A stretch of 64,000 nt of DNA from Bombella pluederhausensis. Lineage in GTDB: Bacteria > Pseudomonadota > Alphaproteobacteria > Acetobacterales > Acetobacteraceae. Positions within the stretch are counted from its first letter, which is position 1. Each line of letters begins with the position of its first letter. Below are positions 50,224-59,906 of the stretch, piece by piece. The notes below the pieces were generated by a model. It saw only the letters and a program-made list of their open reading frames with translations. It made no database searches and had not been told where the DNA came from. The stretch spans positions 62,001 to 126,000 of the forward strand of contig NZ_JANIDY010000001.1 in NCBI RefSeq assembly GCF_026385525.1, given 5' to 3'. The position numbers were made by a program, and so were the translations under genes.

Positions 50224-51572
50224 AGGCTCGCCTTGTTCATTTTTTCCTGTGGTTCTTCGCTAGTCTCGGCGCGGATATGACCTTCATCGGACATAATGAG
50301 GTGGACATGCGTGCGCCCCTGCTGGCGAGCTGTGATGAGGCTGTCGCTGATCATGTCCTCAATGGAGCGGAGAATATCACGGGCACTTGCCATGCTGCCG
50401 AGCTTCTGCTGCCGCTGGAGGATCTCAAAAAGCAGGGCCGGGTCGATACCGCCTGCTTCGACATTCAACCCGTAACCCCGGATCATATGTTCGATTTCAA
50501 GGGCAGCCACACGGGCAAGGTCCAGTCCACGCAGGGCACGGAAGACGAAGATGCGATCCAGACGGTTCAGGACTTCTGGCGCAAAACCGGCACGGCGCAG
50601 AGCTTCGGTCGATTCGGCACGCATTTTTTCAGGTTCGTCAGCAAGGCGTTCTGCGATGGCGTTGAGCTCATCTGTGGCAATGTTGGATGTCAGGACGAAG
50701 ATAGCTCGTGTGGTGGGAACCAGCTCGTTAGTGGAGGCTTCCGTCACATGACCGTCATTCCATGCGGTGAGGAACTTCTTGAAGACATCAGGATGTGCTT
50801 TTTCAATTTCATCCAGCAGAACAACAGCGTCAGGACGTTCTTTGAGGCCGCCTGTCAGCCGCCCGAACGTGTCGGAGCCAACATAGCCTTTAGGAGAACC
50901 AAAAAGCTGTGTAGCTGCGTGAGGGCTGGACATCTGCGTCATGTCGAAATGGAGCAGTGGGCGTTCCGTTTGGGTGGAAATCTGCTTGGCCAGATAGGTC
51001 TTGCCTGTGCCGGGAGGGCCCGCCAGCAGGAACACGCCGACAGGCCGGTTACGGTTCTGGAGGGCCAGACGGCGGCGCAGCTGCTGGGCAATATCCTCGC
51101 AGACCTGATCCTGACCAATGACACGGGCACGCAGGGCAGCGGCCAGTTCCTCGGCGTTGATGGTACTCTCACGCTGCTGGCGGGCCAGCATTTCTTCCAG
51201 TGCGGTACGGTTGGTCAGGCGGCTGAGAACATCCATGAGAAGACTCTTTCTATGGCGCAGGCCGTGGCGGGCCAGACGTTCGGAGGAGAGATAATAGAGC
51301 ATCCCGGCAAGAGAGAGGGCAAGCCCGACAATCCCTACGGGCAGGTAACCGGGGCGGGCCCAGTTTACGGCGACAAGAAAACCGTGAAGTAGAGCAGATG
51401 GTGAGATATGGACCATCAGAGCCAGCTGGACAGCCGCAAGAATGAGAAAGGCCGCCATCATCAGCGGCATCATGCGGGAGAGCCAGGGGATCAGAGATTT
51501 CATCATGAGGGGCTGCTGCCTTGCCGTGATGGAACAGGAATGGTTGCCGGATAGTAAGGTCTCTGTTTTCAC
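50220..51572 (-). CDS. Membrane-anchored Clp-type AAA+ ATPase
   Basis: The 450-aa protein has two N-terminal hydrophobic helices (about 36-55 and 73-96) and then one AAA+ module of the ClpB D2/ClpX kind. Walker A is GPPGTGKT (185-192), the pore loop GSPKGYVG (225-232) keeps its Tyr, Walker B VVLLDE (250-255) is followed by IEKAHP, sensor 1 is the Asn of FVLTSN (297) and the arginine finger lies in LNRLDR (337). A sensor-2-like Arg follows near 398. It is thus a probable threading motor fixed to the inner membrane. No protease domain and no typical ClpP-docking loop are visible. It is the middle gene of three. Confidence 0.8.
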   Translation of the reverse strand: MKTETLLSGNHSCSITARQQPLMMKSLIPWLSRMMPLMMAAFLILAAVQLALMVHISPSALLHGFLVAVNWARPGYLPVGIVGLALSLAGMLYYLSSERLARHGLRHRKSLLMDVLSRLTNRTALEEMLARQQRESTINAEELAAALRARVIGQDQVCEDIAQQLRRRLALQNRNRPVGVFLLAGPPGTGKTYLAKQISTQTERPLLHFDMTQMSSPHAATQLFGSPKGYVGSDTFGRLTGGLKERPDAVVLLDEIEKAHPDVFKKFLTAWNDGHVTEASTNELVPTTRAIFVLTSNIATDELNAIAERLADEPEKMRAESTEALRRAGFAPEVLNRLDRIFVFRALRGLDLARVAALEIEHMIRGYGLNVEAGGIDPALLFEILQRQQKLGSMASARDILRSIEDMISDSLITARQQGRTHVHLIMSDEGHIRAETSEEPQEKMNKASL

Positions 51573-51625
51573 TGGCGGGCCGGGATGGGGTCAAGCCCTT
51601 TTCATGGATAGCCGGTCTGCTGTTT

Positions 51626-52210
51626 CTATTGGACGATGACCGGAACAGAGAGAGCAGGGCTGGCCTGAGTGAGAGGTGGCAGAACCACCACGCTGCGGAA
51701 CATGTTCAGGGTTGCAACGGAGAGCGGTCCCAGTTTTGCCGGGCTGGTACGGGTCAGGGTGATGATGCCTTCCTGTGCGATGGGGAGGAGCACAGCCTGA
51801 GCCTTGGGGCTCAGAATGACCTGCTGACTGAAGCCTGCTCCGCTGACAGTCAGGCTCTGGCCAGTCTGGCCTTCAGCATCTGCCAGAGGGAGGGCTGCAA
51901 GGCGGATGCGGTTTTCCTTTAAGGCTGCTAGAAGGGCCGGTTTTTGCTGATCGGGGAATGCGCTACGGGCAATGGCACGGGCGGCTTCATCAGGGGGAAG
52001 CATGGAAAGTGTGATAGCCCCTTCCACCATAGGGACAGCCTGCTCGGCATGGTGCGGGCTGGGCTGTGGCGCCGGCCTCTGATCGGGGTGATGGCTGAGG
52101 GCCAACATAGCCCCTCCCAGCCCGACAGCCGCCGCCATCATGGCGATGGGGCGCCATGGGGTATGCTTCTGCGGTTCTGGCGTGGGTGATGGCTGTTCCA
52201 TAAAGGTCAT
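51626..52210 (-). CDS. Single-helix membrane protein of unknown function, first gene of the AAA+ cluster
   Basis: The 194-aa protein has a short cytoplasmic Pro-rich start, one membrane helix ('PIAMMAAAVGLGGAMLAL'), a Pro/His-rich linker and a compact domain with 'GAITLSMLPPDEAARAIARS', 'AFPDQQKPALLAALKENRIR' and beta-strands to the end ('GIITLTRTSPAKLGPLSV', 'ALSVPVIVQ'). The domain is predicted periplasmic. It lies 53 nt upstream of the AAA+ gene in the same direction and may deliver or sense the ATPase's substrate. No family is recognised. Confidence 0.65.
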   Translation of the reverse strand: MTFMEQPSPTPEPQKHTPWRPIAMMAAAVGLGGAMLALSHHPDQRPAPQPSPHHAEQAVPMVEGAITLSMLPPDEAARAIARSAFPDQQKPALLAALKENRIRLAALPLADAEGQTGQSLTVSGAGFSQQVILSPKAQAVLLPIAQEGIITLTRTSPAKLGPLSVATLNMFRSVVVLPPLTQASPALSVPVIVQ

Positions 52211-52358
52211 CTCGCATCATTTGTGAGTGGAGAACAAGACCTGAAAAAGAGAGGGCCTGTTTCTCCTTCTATGGAGTAGCGTGTGCGGTGGGAAATGCTT
52301 GCATTGAGGGTTGCTCTGTCGTATCAGGAGAGTGATTTCACTTTCCGCTCTTTTGGGG

Positions 52359-52384
52359 GGTGGCCCTGACGGGCCGCCTTTTTT
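52359..52384 (+). terminator. Terminator-like hairpin immediately before rimP
   Basis: GGTGGCCC, a TGAC loop and GGGCCGCC form an 8-bp stem followed by six T residues. It lies just 3 nt before the only in-frame start codon candidate of rimP (TTG 52388). No plus-strand gene ends upstream, so it is not the terminator of a neighbour. Either it is an attenuator in the rimP-nusA leader, or it ends a small RNA from the 52,211-52,358 interval. A TTGCAT-N16-GTATCA pair at about 52299-52326 could be the promoter. Confidence 0.6.
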
Positions 52385-52387
52385 GTT

Positions 52388-53050
52388 TTGGATCATTTTT
52401 CCACATCGCCGGACCAGTCCGGTCCGTCCGTTTCGCCTCATGATGGGGAAAGCACCCATGGGATTCGCCGTCTGAGCGGGCTTGAGGCACGCATTGCGGA
52501 CAGGATTGCGCCGACTCTCGCCGATATGGGGTACGAGCTGGTGCGTCTGTCCGTTCTCGGTCATGAGACGCCGACCGTGCAGGTCATGGCAGATCGTGCT
52601 GATGGCTCCCTCATCAGTGTTGAGGATTGCGAACAGATCAGCCACGCCGTCGGGGCCGTGCTGGATGTGGATGACCCAATACCGGGCGCATGGATGCTGG
52701 AGGTTTCTTCTGCCGGAATCGACCGTCCGTTGACCCGTGCGAAGGATTGGGAGCGTTTTGCAGGGCATCTGGCCAAGGTGGAGCTGGATGTTCCCCTTGA
52801 CGGGCGTAAGCGTTTTGCCGGGATTGTTCTTGGCGTGCGTGACGGGCACGGCCTGCTCCGTCTGGATGATGGGCAGGAAGTGGCTCTTTCGCTGGATGAT
52901 ATGCGTAAGGCTCGGCTGGTCCTGACAGACGAGCTTATCGAGGCCAGTGCCGCACTGGCTGGTGTGGCGCAGGAAAAAGATGCCGAGGCTGGGGATGCGC
53001 CCTGCCGTGCGCCAAAGCTGAAACCCAAAAAGCCGGGGAAAAAGAGCTGA
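52388..53050 (+). CDS. rimP: Ribosome maturation factor RimP
   Basis: The 220-aa product has the RimP core from residue 30: '[20 protein letters not shown]', '[20 protein letters not shown]', '[20 protein letters not shown]' and '[20 protein letters not shown]', then the C-terminal SH3-like domain and a Lys/Pro tail. It assists assembly of the 30S subunit. The start is uncertain: the TTG at 52388 has no ribosome site and is next to a terminator-like hairpin, and the next in-frame candidates are CTG/ATT codons. It is the first gene of the nusA-infB operon. Confidence 0.88.
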   Translation: MDHFSTSPDQSGPSVSPHDGESTHGIRRLSGLEARIADRIAPTLADMGYELVRLSVLGHETPTVQVMADRADGSLISVEDCEQISHAVGAVLDVDDPIPGAWMLEVSSAGIDRPLTRAKDWERFAGHLAKVELDVPLDGRKRFAGIVLGVRDGHGLLRLDDGQEVALSLDDMRKARLVLTDELIEASAALAGVAQEKDAEAGDAPCRAPKLKPKKPGKKS

Positions 53051-53084
53051 TGACCCGTCTTATGCTGGTTGGAGGTCCGATCTG

Positions 53085-54626
53085 ATGGACACATCTGTTA
53101 CCCGTCCCGAGCTGCTTCTGGTCGCTGATGCGGTCTCAAGGGAAAAGAATATTGATCGTGAGCAGGTGCTCGAAGCTATGGAGCAGGCCATCCAGAAGGC
53201 TGGCCGTGCGAAATACGGGCATGAGAAGGACATTCGTGCCACGATCGACCGCAAGACGGGCGAAGTCCGCCTGAGCCGCTGGACCGAAGCCGTTGAGGTT
53301 GTGGAGAATGAGGACGCTCAGATTCCTCTGAAAATCGCCCGGAAATTCCGTCCGGAGATTCAGGAAGGGGAGTTCATCGTAGACCCTCTGCCGCCGATTG
53401 ATTTTGGCCGCATCGCCGCCCAGACAGCCAAGCAGGTGATCGTCCAGCGTGTGCGTGAATATGAGCGCAAGCGCCAGTATGACGAGTTCAAGGACCGTGT
53501 GGGCGAGATCATCAACGGGACTGTCAAACAGACGGAATATGGTAACCTCATGGTGGAGCTGGGCGGACACGCCGAGGGGCTCCTGCGCCGTGATGAGCTG
53601 ATTCCTCGTGAGGCATTCCGCAATTCGGATCGTATCCGTGCGTATATTTATGACGTGCGTGATGAGCCCCGTGGCCCGCAGATTTTCCTCTCTCGTACCC
53701 ATCCGGGTTTTCTGGCCAAGCTGTTCGCACAGGAAGTGCCGGAAATCTATGATGGCATCATCGAGATCAAGGCCGTGGCCCGTGATCCGGGTTCCCGTGC
53801 CAAGATGGCCGTTGAGTCTCGTGATGCATCTATCGACCCGGTTGGTGCCTGTGTCGGTATGCGTGGCTCCCGTGTTCAGGCTGTTGTGGCTGAGCTTCAG
53901 GGTGAGAAAATCGACATCATTCCGTGGAGCGCACAGGCTGCTACCTTCGTGGTGAACGCTCTGGCCCCTGCTGAAGTGACCAAGGTCGTGATGGATGAAG
54001 ATGCCGGTCGTGTCGAAGTGGTCGTGCCGGACGAACAGCTCTCTCTGGCCATTGGTCGCCGTGGGCAGAATGTTCGCCTTGCCAGCCAGCTGACACGCTG
54101 GGATATCGACATTCTGACCGAAGCCGAAGAATCCGAGCGCCGTCAGGAGGAATTCCGCAAGCGTACCAGCCAGTTCGTCAATGAGCTGGATGTGGATGAT
54201 GTGATCGCCGGTCTTCTGGTGACGGAAGGCTATCACACCATCGAGGATCTGGCCTACGCTGATCCAGCCGAGCTGCACGACATTGAAGGCTTTGACGAGA
54301 CCGTTGCTGAGGAGCTTATGGCTCGTGCGGGCAATTATCTGGCTGGCCGTGAGCAGGCACTGGATGAGCGCCGCCGTGAGCTGGGCGTCAGTGATGATCT
54401 GGTCACGCTGGGGGCTTTCTCCCTTCAGGTTCTGGTGGAGCTGGGTGAGAAGGGTATCAAGACCCTTGATGATCTGGCCGATCTCGCTGCGGACGAGCTG
54501 ATTGAGCTTCTGGGTGGTGATGAGCCGCTTGAGGAAGCTGAAGCTAACGAGATCATCATGGCAGCTCGTGCTCACTGGTTCGATGGTGAGGGAGCTTCTG
54601 GTGAGGGAGACTCGAGCCACGACTGA
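53085..54626 (+). CDS. nusA: Transcription termination/antitermination factor NusA
   Basis: The 513-aa factor has an N-terminal RNAP-binding domain (1-130), an S1 domain ('GEIINGTVKQTEYGNLMVEL', 'GGHAEGLLRRDELIPRE'), two KH domains ('DPVGACVGMRGSRVQAVVAE' and 'LAIGRRGQNVRLASQLTRWD') and C-terminal helix-hairpin-helix acidic repeats ('GLLVTEGYHTIEDLAYADPA', 'LVELGEKGIKTLDDLADLAA'). This is full alphaproteobacterial form. It modulates pausing and termination. Its 3' end overlaps the ylxR start. Confidence 0.96.
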   Translation: MDTSVTRPELLLVADAVSREKNIDREQVLEAMEQAIQKAGRAKYGHEKDIRATIDRKTGEVRLSRWTEAVEVVENEDAQIPLKIARKFRPEIQEGEFIVDPLPPIDFGRIAAQTAKQVIVQRVREYERKRQYDEFKDRVGEIINGTVKQTEYGNLMVELGGHAEGLLRRDELIPREAFRNSDRIRAYIYDVRDEPRGPQIFLSRTHPGFLAKLFAQEVPEIYDGIIEIKAVARDPGSRAKMAVESRDASIDPVGACVGMRGSRVQAVVAELQGEKIDIIPWSAQAATFVVNALAPAEVTKVVMDEDAGRVEVVVPDEQLSLAIGRRGQNVRLASQLTRWDIDILTEAEESERRQEEFRKRTSQFVNELDVDDVIAGLLVTEGYHTIEDLAYADPAELHDIEGFDETVAEELMARAGNYLAGREQALDERRRELGVSDDLVTLGAFSLQVLVELGEKGIKTLDDLADLAADELIELLGGDEPLEEAEANEIIMAARAHWFDGEGASGEGDSSHD

Positions 54627-55266
54627 GGATCAGATTCCCGATACTGATGATGGACCGCCGGGGCGGGGCCGCCGTGCTCCGTCTCAGCGGCGTTGCCTCG
54701 TCAGCCGGACCCATGGCGAGCCGAAGCATATGCTTCGGTTTGTGGTCGGCCCGGATGGTAGAGTCGTGGCAGACCTTTCTGCCCGCCTGCCGGGAAGGGG
54801 TATGTGGCTGCAAGCGGACAGGGCCATTCTGGAAGATGGACAGCTGGCACGGGCTTTCTCCCGTGCTGCCCGCCAAAAGGTGGAGATTCCCGAAGGATTT
54901 GCAGAGTCTGTGAGGGATGGTTTGGCAAAGCGCCTTCTGGATGGTATCAGTCTGGGCCGACGCGCTGGAGAAGCGGTTTGTGGGTTTCAGAAGTGCCGGG
55001 AACGGATCGTTGCTGGCAGAGTCGGGGCTGTTATTTGTGCGGCAGGTGCGAGCCAGGATGAGGTGGCCCGCCTGCTTTCGGGGCATCGGGACTTACCGAT
55101 GGTCCGGGTGCCGGGGGACGTACTGGCGGTGTCATTCGGGCGGGAGCGTGCGGTTTATGCCGTGATGGCCCCCGGTGCGCTGGCGGAGCGGCTGAAGGCA
55201 GAATATAAGAGATTTGCGGGAGTGACCGAAGGTGTACTCCCGGGCCCTGAGACCATAGGGCAGTAA
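54601..55266 (+). CDS. YlxR/DUF448 RNA-binding protein with L7Ae-like C-terminus
   Basis: I choose the GTG at 54601, 6 nt after GAGGGAG, giving 221 aa; the frame is open further upstream within nusA. The DUF448 domain has '[20 protein letters not shown]' and '[19 protein letters not shown]'. From about residue 120 a L7Ae-like fold follows: '[20 protein letters not shown]', '[20 protein letters not shown]'. Both parts bind structured RNA, and the gene's place between nusA and infB is conserved. It overlaps nusA by 26 nt. Confidence 0.88.
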   Translation: MRETRATTEDQIPDTDDGPPGRGRRAPSQRRCLVSRTHGEPKHMLRFVVGPDGRVVADLSARLPGRGMWLQADRAILEDGQLARAFSRAARQKVEIPEGFAESVRDGLAKRLLDGISLGRRAGEAVCGFQKCRERIVAGRVGAVICAAGASQDEVARLLSGHRDLPMVRVPGDVLAVSFGRERAVYAVMAPGALAERLKAEYKRFAGVTEGVLPGPETIGQ

Positions 55267-55282
55267 GGAACAGGCAGAAATT

Positions 55283-58021
55283 ATGAGCGACGGCAACGAG
55301 CGCAACCAGAACGGAACTCCAAAGGGGACGACCCCGAAAGAAGGGCAGAGCAAAAGCTCCGGTCGCCTGTCCCTGCGTCCGGCAGGACGCAAGGATGTAG
55401 GGCGGACTGTAGAAGCAGGCTCTGTAAGACAGAGCTTTAGCCATGGGCGCTCCAAGGAGGTCCGGGTCGAGGTACGCAAGCCCAAGCGCACCAGTGCAGG
55501 CGGTGGTCGTGGTGGCCGTGCCGCAACGGGCGTTCGTGGTCTGACGGCATCCGAGCAGGAAAAGCGTCAGCGGGTTCTGGCCGAGGCCGCTGCCCGCCGC
55601 GAGGCTGAGGAAGAAGCCCGCCGCGAAGCCGAAAAGATTCGTATCCGCTCCGCCGCCGAGGAAGAAGCTCGCAAGAAGGCTGAGGAAGAAAGCCGGAAGG
55701 CTCAGGAGCAGGAAGAAGCTCAGAGCCGCGCTGCCGAGGAAGAAGCCCGCAAGAAGGCCGAAGCCGCAGCACGTCGTAAGGAAACCGAGAAGCCGGTTCC
55801 GCCGCCGCTGACCAGCTCTACGGCTGGTGGTGTTCAGCTGGCTGAGCCGACAAAGCGTCTCCGTCCTCTGGCAGAGCGTGCCATCATGCCGAGCCGCCCA
55901 TTGAATACGGCTGCGTCTTCTCGTGCATCATCTGCACGTTCCAGCTCTGCCTCTGGTGAGACTCTGCATCTGCGTGGTCGTGCTGGTGCTGTTGTGGCGG
56001 CTGGTGATGATGAGGGGACAGCCGCTCCTCGCCGCAGTGGTGGCGGTGGAGGCGGTGGTGCCCGTCGGTCTTCCACGCAGTCCCGCCGTCCGTCTTCCCG
56101 CCGTAGTGCCGGTGGGCAGGATCGCCGGTCTGGTCGTATTGACGTCCGTGCAGCTATTGAGGGCGATGATGGCAAGACACGTTCACTTGCCTCTGTTCGC
56201 CGTCAGCGTGACCGTGAACGCCGTCAGGCCGAGCTGGAGCGTCTCCGTTCCGATCAGGTCCGTGTCGTGCGTGATGTGACCATTCCGGAAACCATCACGG
56301 TCGGCGAGCTGGCCAACCGTATGGCTGCCCGTCAGGGTGAAGTCATCAAGATGCTGATGAAGATGGGCGTCATGGCTACGGCCGCCCAGAGCATTGATGG
56401 TGATACGGCTGAGCTGGTTGTGAGCGAGTTCGGTCATCGCATCAAGCGTGTGGCAGACAATGATGTTGAGCTGGGCATTGAGGGTATTGAGGACAAGCCG
56501 GAAGACATGAAGCCCCGTCCGCCTGTCGTGACGGTGATGGGTCATGTTGACCATGGTAAGACTTCCCTGCTGGATGCGCTGCGGACGACTGATGTGGCTC
56601 ATGGTGAGGCCGGTGGCATCACCCAGCATATCGGTGCCTATCAGGTAACGCTGCCTTCCGGTCAGAAGGTGACCTTCATCGACACACCGGGTCATGAGGC
56701 TTTTACCTCCATGCGTGCCCGTGGTGCGTCTGTGACGGATATTGTGGTGCTGGTTGTGGCGGCTGATGATGGTGTCATGCCGCAGACAGTTGAGGCCATT
56801 AAGCATGCCAAGGCAGCTAATGCGCCGATCATTGTGGCCATCAACAAGATGGACAAGCCGGGCGCCAATCCTGACCGTGTCCGCAACGAGCTGCTGAACC
56901 ATGAGATCGTGGTGGAAAGCATGGGCGGTGACACGCAGGAGGTGGAAGTTTCCGCCCTCAAGCGTGATGGTCTGGATCGTGTTCTGGAAGCCATCCTACT
57001 TCAGGCTGAAATTCTCGACCTGAAAGCCAATCCGAACCGGATTGCCGAAGGTGCCGTCATCGAGAGCCGTCTGGATCGTGGCCGTGGTTCCGTGGCAACG
57101 GTTCTGGTCCAGAAGGGGACACTCAACCGGACGGATATCGTCGTGGCCGGTGCCCATTGGGGCCGTGTCCGTGCCCTGCTGGATGATCATGGCAAGCAGA
57201 TCAAGAAAGCTGGTCCGTCCGTTCCGGTCGAGATTCTGGGTATGAGTGGCGTGCCGGATGCCGGTGCTCCGTTCGTGGTTGTCGATAGTGAGAACCGTGC
57301 CCGTGAGATCAGCGAGTTCCGTCAGCGGAAGGCCCATGAGAAGGCTACCGCCATGCAGGTGGCAGCCCGTGGTACTCTGGATCAGATGCTGGCCCGGATT
57401 CAGGCTGGTGAACAGAAGGAAGTGGCTCTGATCGTTAAGGCTGACGTGCAGGGCTCTGCCGAGGCCATTCAGGCAACGGTAGAGAAGCTGTCTCATGAAG
57501 AAGTGGCTGTCCGTGTCCTGAACGCTAATGTTGGCCAGATCACTGAGAGTGACGTGCAGCTTGCCAAGGCATCCAGCGCTGTCATCATTGCTTTCAATGT
57601 GCGTGCCACCGTGCAGGCTCGTGAGCTAGCTCAGCGTGATGGTGTGGATATCCGGTACTATTCCATCATCTATCAGGTCTCTGATGATGTGGAGAAGCTG
57701 GTCAAGGGCCGCATTGCGCCGAAGCACCGCGAGAAGTTCCTTGGTTATGCGGAGATCCGTCAGGTCTTCAACATCACCAAGGTGGGCAAGGTCGCTGGTT
57801 GTTATGTCACCGAGGGTGTCGTCAAACGTGGCTGTGGCGTGCGTCTGCTGCGTGACAATGTCGTCATTCATGAGGGCGAGCTGAGCCAGCTGAAGCGCTT
57901 CAAGGATGATGTCCGTGAAGTGGCCCATAACTATGAGTGTGGTCTTTCCTTCGCCGGTTATAATGACCTGCGGGAAGGCGATGTGGTTGAATGTTTCGAA
58001 ATGGAAGAGATCCCGGCTTGA
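55283..58021 (+). CDS. infB: Translation initiation factor IF-2
   Basis: The 912-aa GTPase has a long, charged N-terminal region with Glu/Ala/Arg/Lys coiled-coil repeats (about 85-165) and a Gly/Arg/Ser stretch near 250, then the IF2_N region. The G domain has G1 '[12 protein letters not shown]', '[16 protein letters not shown]' (G3) and 'NKMDKPGAN' (G4). The C-terminal domains end '[20 protein letters not shown]'. It delivers fMet-tRNA to the 30S subunit. The rbfA start overlaps its stop. Confidence 0.96.
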   Translation: MSDGNERNQNGTPKGTTPKEGQSKSSGRLSLRPAGRKDVGRTVEAGSVRQSFSHGRSKEVRVEVRKPKRTSAGGGRGGRAATGVRGLTASEQEKRQRVLAEAAARREAEEEARREAEKIRIRSAAEEEARKKAEEESRKAQEQEEAQSRAAEEEARKKAEAAARRKETEKPVPPPLTSSTAGGVQLAEPTKRLRPLAERAIMPSRPLNTAASSRASSARSSSASGETLHLRGRAGAVVAAGDDEGTAAPRRSGGGGGGGARRSSTQSRRPSSRRSAGGQDRRSGRIDVRAAIEGDDGKTRSLASVRRQRDRERRQAELERLRSDQVRVVRDVTIPETITVGELANRMAARQGEVIKMLMKMGVMATAAQSIDGDTAELVVSEFGHRIKRVADNDVELGIEGIEDKPEDMKPRPPVVTVMGHVDHGKTSLLDALRTTDVAHGEAGGITQHIGAYQVTLPSGQKVTFIDTPGHEAFTSMRARGASVTDIVVLVVAADDGVMPQTVEAIKHAKAANAPIIVAINKMDKPGANPDRVRNELLNHEIVVESMGGDTQEVEVSALKRDGLDRVLEAILLQAEILDLKANPNRIAEGAVIESRLDRGRGSVATVLVQKGTLNRTDIVVAGAHWGRVRALLDDHGKQIKKAGPSVPVEILGMSGVPDAGAPFVVVDSENRAREISEFRQRKAHEKATAMQVAARGTLDQMLARIQAGEQKEVALIVKADVQGSAEAIQATVEKLSHEEVAVRVLNANVGQITESDVQLAKASSAVIIAFNVRATVQARELAQRDGVDIRYYSIIYQVSDDVEKLVKGRIAPKHREKFLGYAEIRQVFNITKVGKVAGCYVTEGVVKRGCGVRLLRDNVVIHEGELSQLKRFKDDVREVAHNYECGLSFAGYNDLREGDVVECFEMEEIPA

Positions 58022-58461
58022 AAAAACGGCCTTCCTTTGACCTTCTCGGGCCGGCAGGGGAAAGTCCTGTCGGTCCAAGTACCCGCCAGCTGCGTGTAGC
58101 GGAAGAAATCCGCCATGTTCTGGCGGAAGTCTTTGCCAGAACAGAGTTCCGTGATCCGGAGCTGTATGGCGTGACTGTCACGGTAACAGAGGTTCGTGTT
58201 TCACCGGACCTGCGTCATGCAACGGTGTTCGTGGCCCGCCTGGGGCGTGATGATATTGAGGCCGTCTTGCCCGCTCTGAAGCGTGTGGCGCCTTTCCTTC
58301 GTAAGAAGCTGTCTTCCGCTCTACGTCTCAGAACCGTGCCAGAACTGCACTTTCAGCCTGATACCTCTCTGGAGCATGCGATGGAGGTGGAAAGCATCCT
58401 GCGTTCTCCGGAGGTTCAGCGTGATCTATATCGTGCCCCAGACTCAGATGACGTGGACTGA
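58018..58461 (+). CDS. rbfA: Ribosome-binding factor A
   Basis: The KH-type protein has '[20 protein letters not shown]', '[20 protein letters not shown]' and '[20 protein letters not shown]'. I place the start at the TTG at 58018, which overlaps the infB stop as TTGA and gives 147 aa; the ATG at 57991 inside infB would add nine non-conserved residues. It matures the 5' end of 16S rRNA. Confidence 0.9.
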   Translation: MKKRPSFDLLGPAGESPVGPSTRQLRVAEEIRHVLAEVFARTEFRDPELYGVTVTVTEVRVSPDLRHATVFVARLGRDDIEAVLPALKRVAPFLRKKLSSALRLRTVPELHFQPDTSLEHAMEVESILRSPEVQRDLYRAPDSDDVD

Positions 58462-58478
58462 GGCTGGATAGACGGCTG

Positions 58479-59453
58479 ATGGCACGGAAAAGAGGCAGGG
58501 ACATACATGGCTGGCTGATACTCGATAAGCCGCTTGGACCGAGCTCCACAACAATGGTCAACAGGTTGCTGCGTGCTTTTGATGGCCGCAAGGCCGGACA
58601 TGGTGGAACTCTGGACCCTCTGGCCTCGGGTGTTCTGCCCATTGCTTTCGGTAAGGCGACAAGCACCATCCCTTACATCATGGATGCGACCAAGCGGTAC
58701 CGTTTCACTTTGTCCTTTGGTGAGAGCCGGACAACAGATGACCGGGAAGGTGAGGTGCTGGCGACTTCGGATGTGCGTCCTTCTGATGATGAGATCAGAG
58801 CTGTACTGCCCGTCCTTACTGGGGATGTGATGCAGGTGCCACCTGTGTTTTCCGCCCTTCGGGTGGGCGGGCAGCGGGCCTATGATCTTGCCCGTGCGGG
58901 CCGTCCGCCAGAGCTTCCTCCACGTCCAGCTCGAATCGATTCCATCACGCTAGTGGAACGTCCCGATGCTGATACGGCTGTTTTTGACGTGCAGTCGGGC
59001 AAAGGGGTCTATATGCGCTCTCTGGCACGGGATATTGCGCTGGCCTGTGGCACGGTTGGGCATATTTCCGTTCTGCGGCGGACGAAATGTGGCCCTTTTG
59101 ATCTTTCCCATGCGTATGCGGTGGAACAGTTAAGACTGGACAAACCGGAAGAAACTAGAGACAAGGCGTATGCCCTTCCGGTTCCTCTGCTGGATGCGGC
59201 GACTGCGCTGGTCGACATCCCGGCGCTAGCCGTCACACGAGCAGAAGGAAAGTCCCTGATCTGTGGGCAGGCTGTCATGCTGGCTCACCTTGAGGGGAAC
59301 GTGCCCGATAGGGTGGAAGATGTTCCACTCTGGCGGGTTACAGTTGGGGGGCATGTCATTGGGCTGTGCCGTGCTGTCGAAGGGCGGTTGCGGGCAGTCA
59401 GAATGTTGGAAAATCATTTGTTTTTTGGAGAACAGGATGTCGATTACAGCTGA
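58479..59453 (+). CDS. truB: tRNA pseudouridine(55) synthase
   Basis: The 324-aa enzyme begins with a basic extension, then '[20 protein letters not shown]', '[20 protein letters not shown]' with the catalytic Asp, and '[19 protein letters not shown]' and '[19 protein letters not shown]'. It isomerises U55 in the T-arm. Its end overlaps rpsO by 17 nt. Length and motifs are normal. Confidence 0.95.
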   Translation: MARKRGRDIHGWLILDKPLGPSSTTMVNRLLRAFDGRKAGHGGTLDPLASGVLPIAFGKATSTIPYIMDATKRYRFTLSFGESRTTDDREGEVLATSDVRPSDDEIRAVLPVLTGDVMQVPPVFSALRVGGQRAYDLARAGRPPELPPRPARIDSITLVERPDADTAVFDVQSGKGVYMRSLARDIALACGTVGHISVLRRTKCGPFDLSHAYAVEQLRLDKPEETRDKAYALPVPLLDAATALVDIPALAVTRAEGKSLICGQAVMLAHLEGNVPDRVEDVPLWRVTVGGHVIGLCRAVEGRLRAVRMLENHLFFGEQDVDYS

Positions 59454-59706
59454 ACGTCGCACACAGCTCATCGCTGAATACCGTCGTGCCGAAGATGATA
59501 CAGGGTCCCCGGAAGTGCAGGTTGCTCTGCTGACCGAGCGGATCGTGAACCTGACCGAGCACATGAAGACCCACAAGAAGGACTTCCACTCCCGTCGTGG
59601 TCTGCTGATGCTGGTCGGTCGCCGCCGTGCGCTGCTGGACTATCTGAAGCGCAAGAGCGCAGAGCGTTATCAGACGCTGATCGAACGTCTCGGCCTGCGT
59701 CGCTGA
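59437..59706 (+). CDS. rpsO: 30S ribosomal protein S15
   Basis: The 89-aa protein has '[20 protein letters not shown]' then '[20 protein letters not shown]', '[20 protein letters not shown]' and '[20 protein letters not shown]', the standard S15 helices. The start at 59437 follows GGAGAACAGG and lies inside truB. In many bacteria rpsO and pnp form a unit with regulatory RNA between them. Confidence 0.97.
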   Translation: MSITAERRTQLIAEYRRAEDDTGSPEVQVALLTERIVNLTEHMKTHKKDFHSRRGLLMLVGRRRALLDYLKRKSAERYQTLIERLGLRR

Positions 59707-59720
59707 GCTTCGACCACTCA

Positions 59721-59749
59721 CCGGGGGAGAATTGTTCTTCCCCGGGTTT
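59721..59749 (+). terminator. Terminator-like hairpin between rpsO and pnp
   Basis: CCGGGGGAGAA and TTCTTCCCCGG form an 11-bp stem with one G-U pair and a TTG loop, followed by GTTTG. The T run is short, so partial read-through to pnp is likely. Confidence 0.6.
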
Positions 59750-59772
59750 GGGCCCGTGCTGAGCTGCCAGCA

Positions 59773-59838
59773 AACGCTTTTGCCGGCGTTTCAGGCCACA
59801 TGGTGTCATGACGTGTCTGGTGCGTCATCATCGCCATG
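59773..59838 (+). promoter_or_regulatory. Structured pnp leader
   Basis: Two hairpins follow each other: AACGC/GCGTT at 59773-59790, and a longer arm with outer CATGG/CCATG and inner ATGACG/CGTCAT at 59799-59838. In enterobacteria the pnp leader is cut by RNase III and bound by PNPase itself. A comparable stem here suggests the same feedback, but sequence identity to known leaders was not tested. Confidence 0.4.
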
Positions 59839-59906
59839 CCGTCCGAAACGCTGTTTATAGTCTGGTACTGGCTGGGCCGTGATTATTGCTTCCGGAGGAA
59901 GACAGA

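Noticed and set aside
53136-54620. 494-codon minus-strand open frame
   Set aside because: Mirror of nusA; Leu/Ile/Thr/His-rich composition typical of antisense frames.
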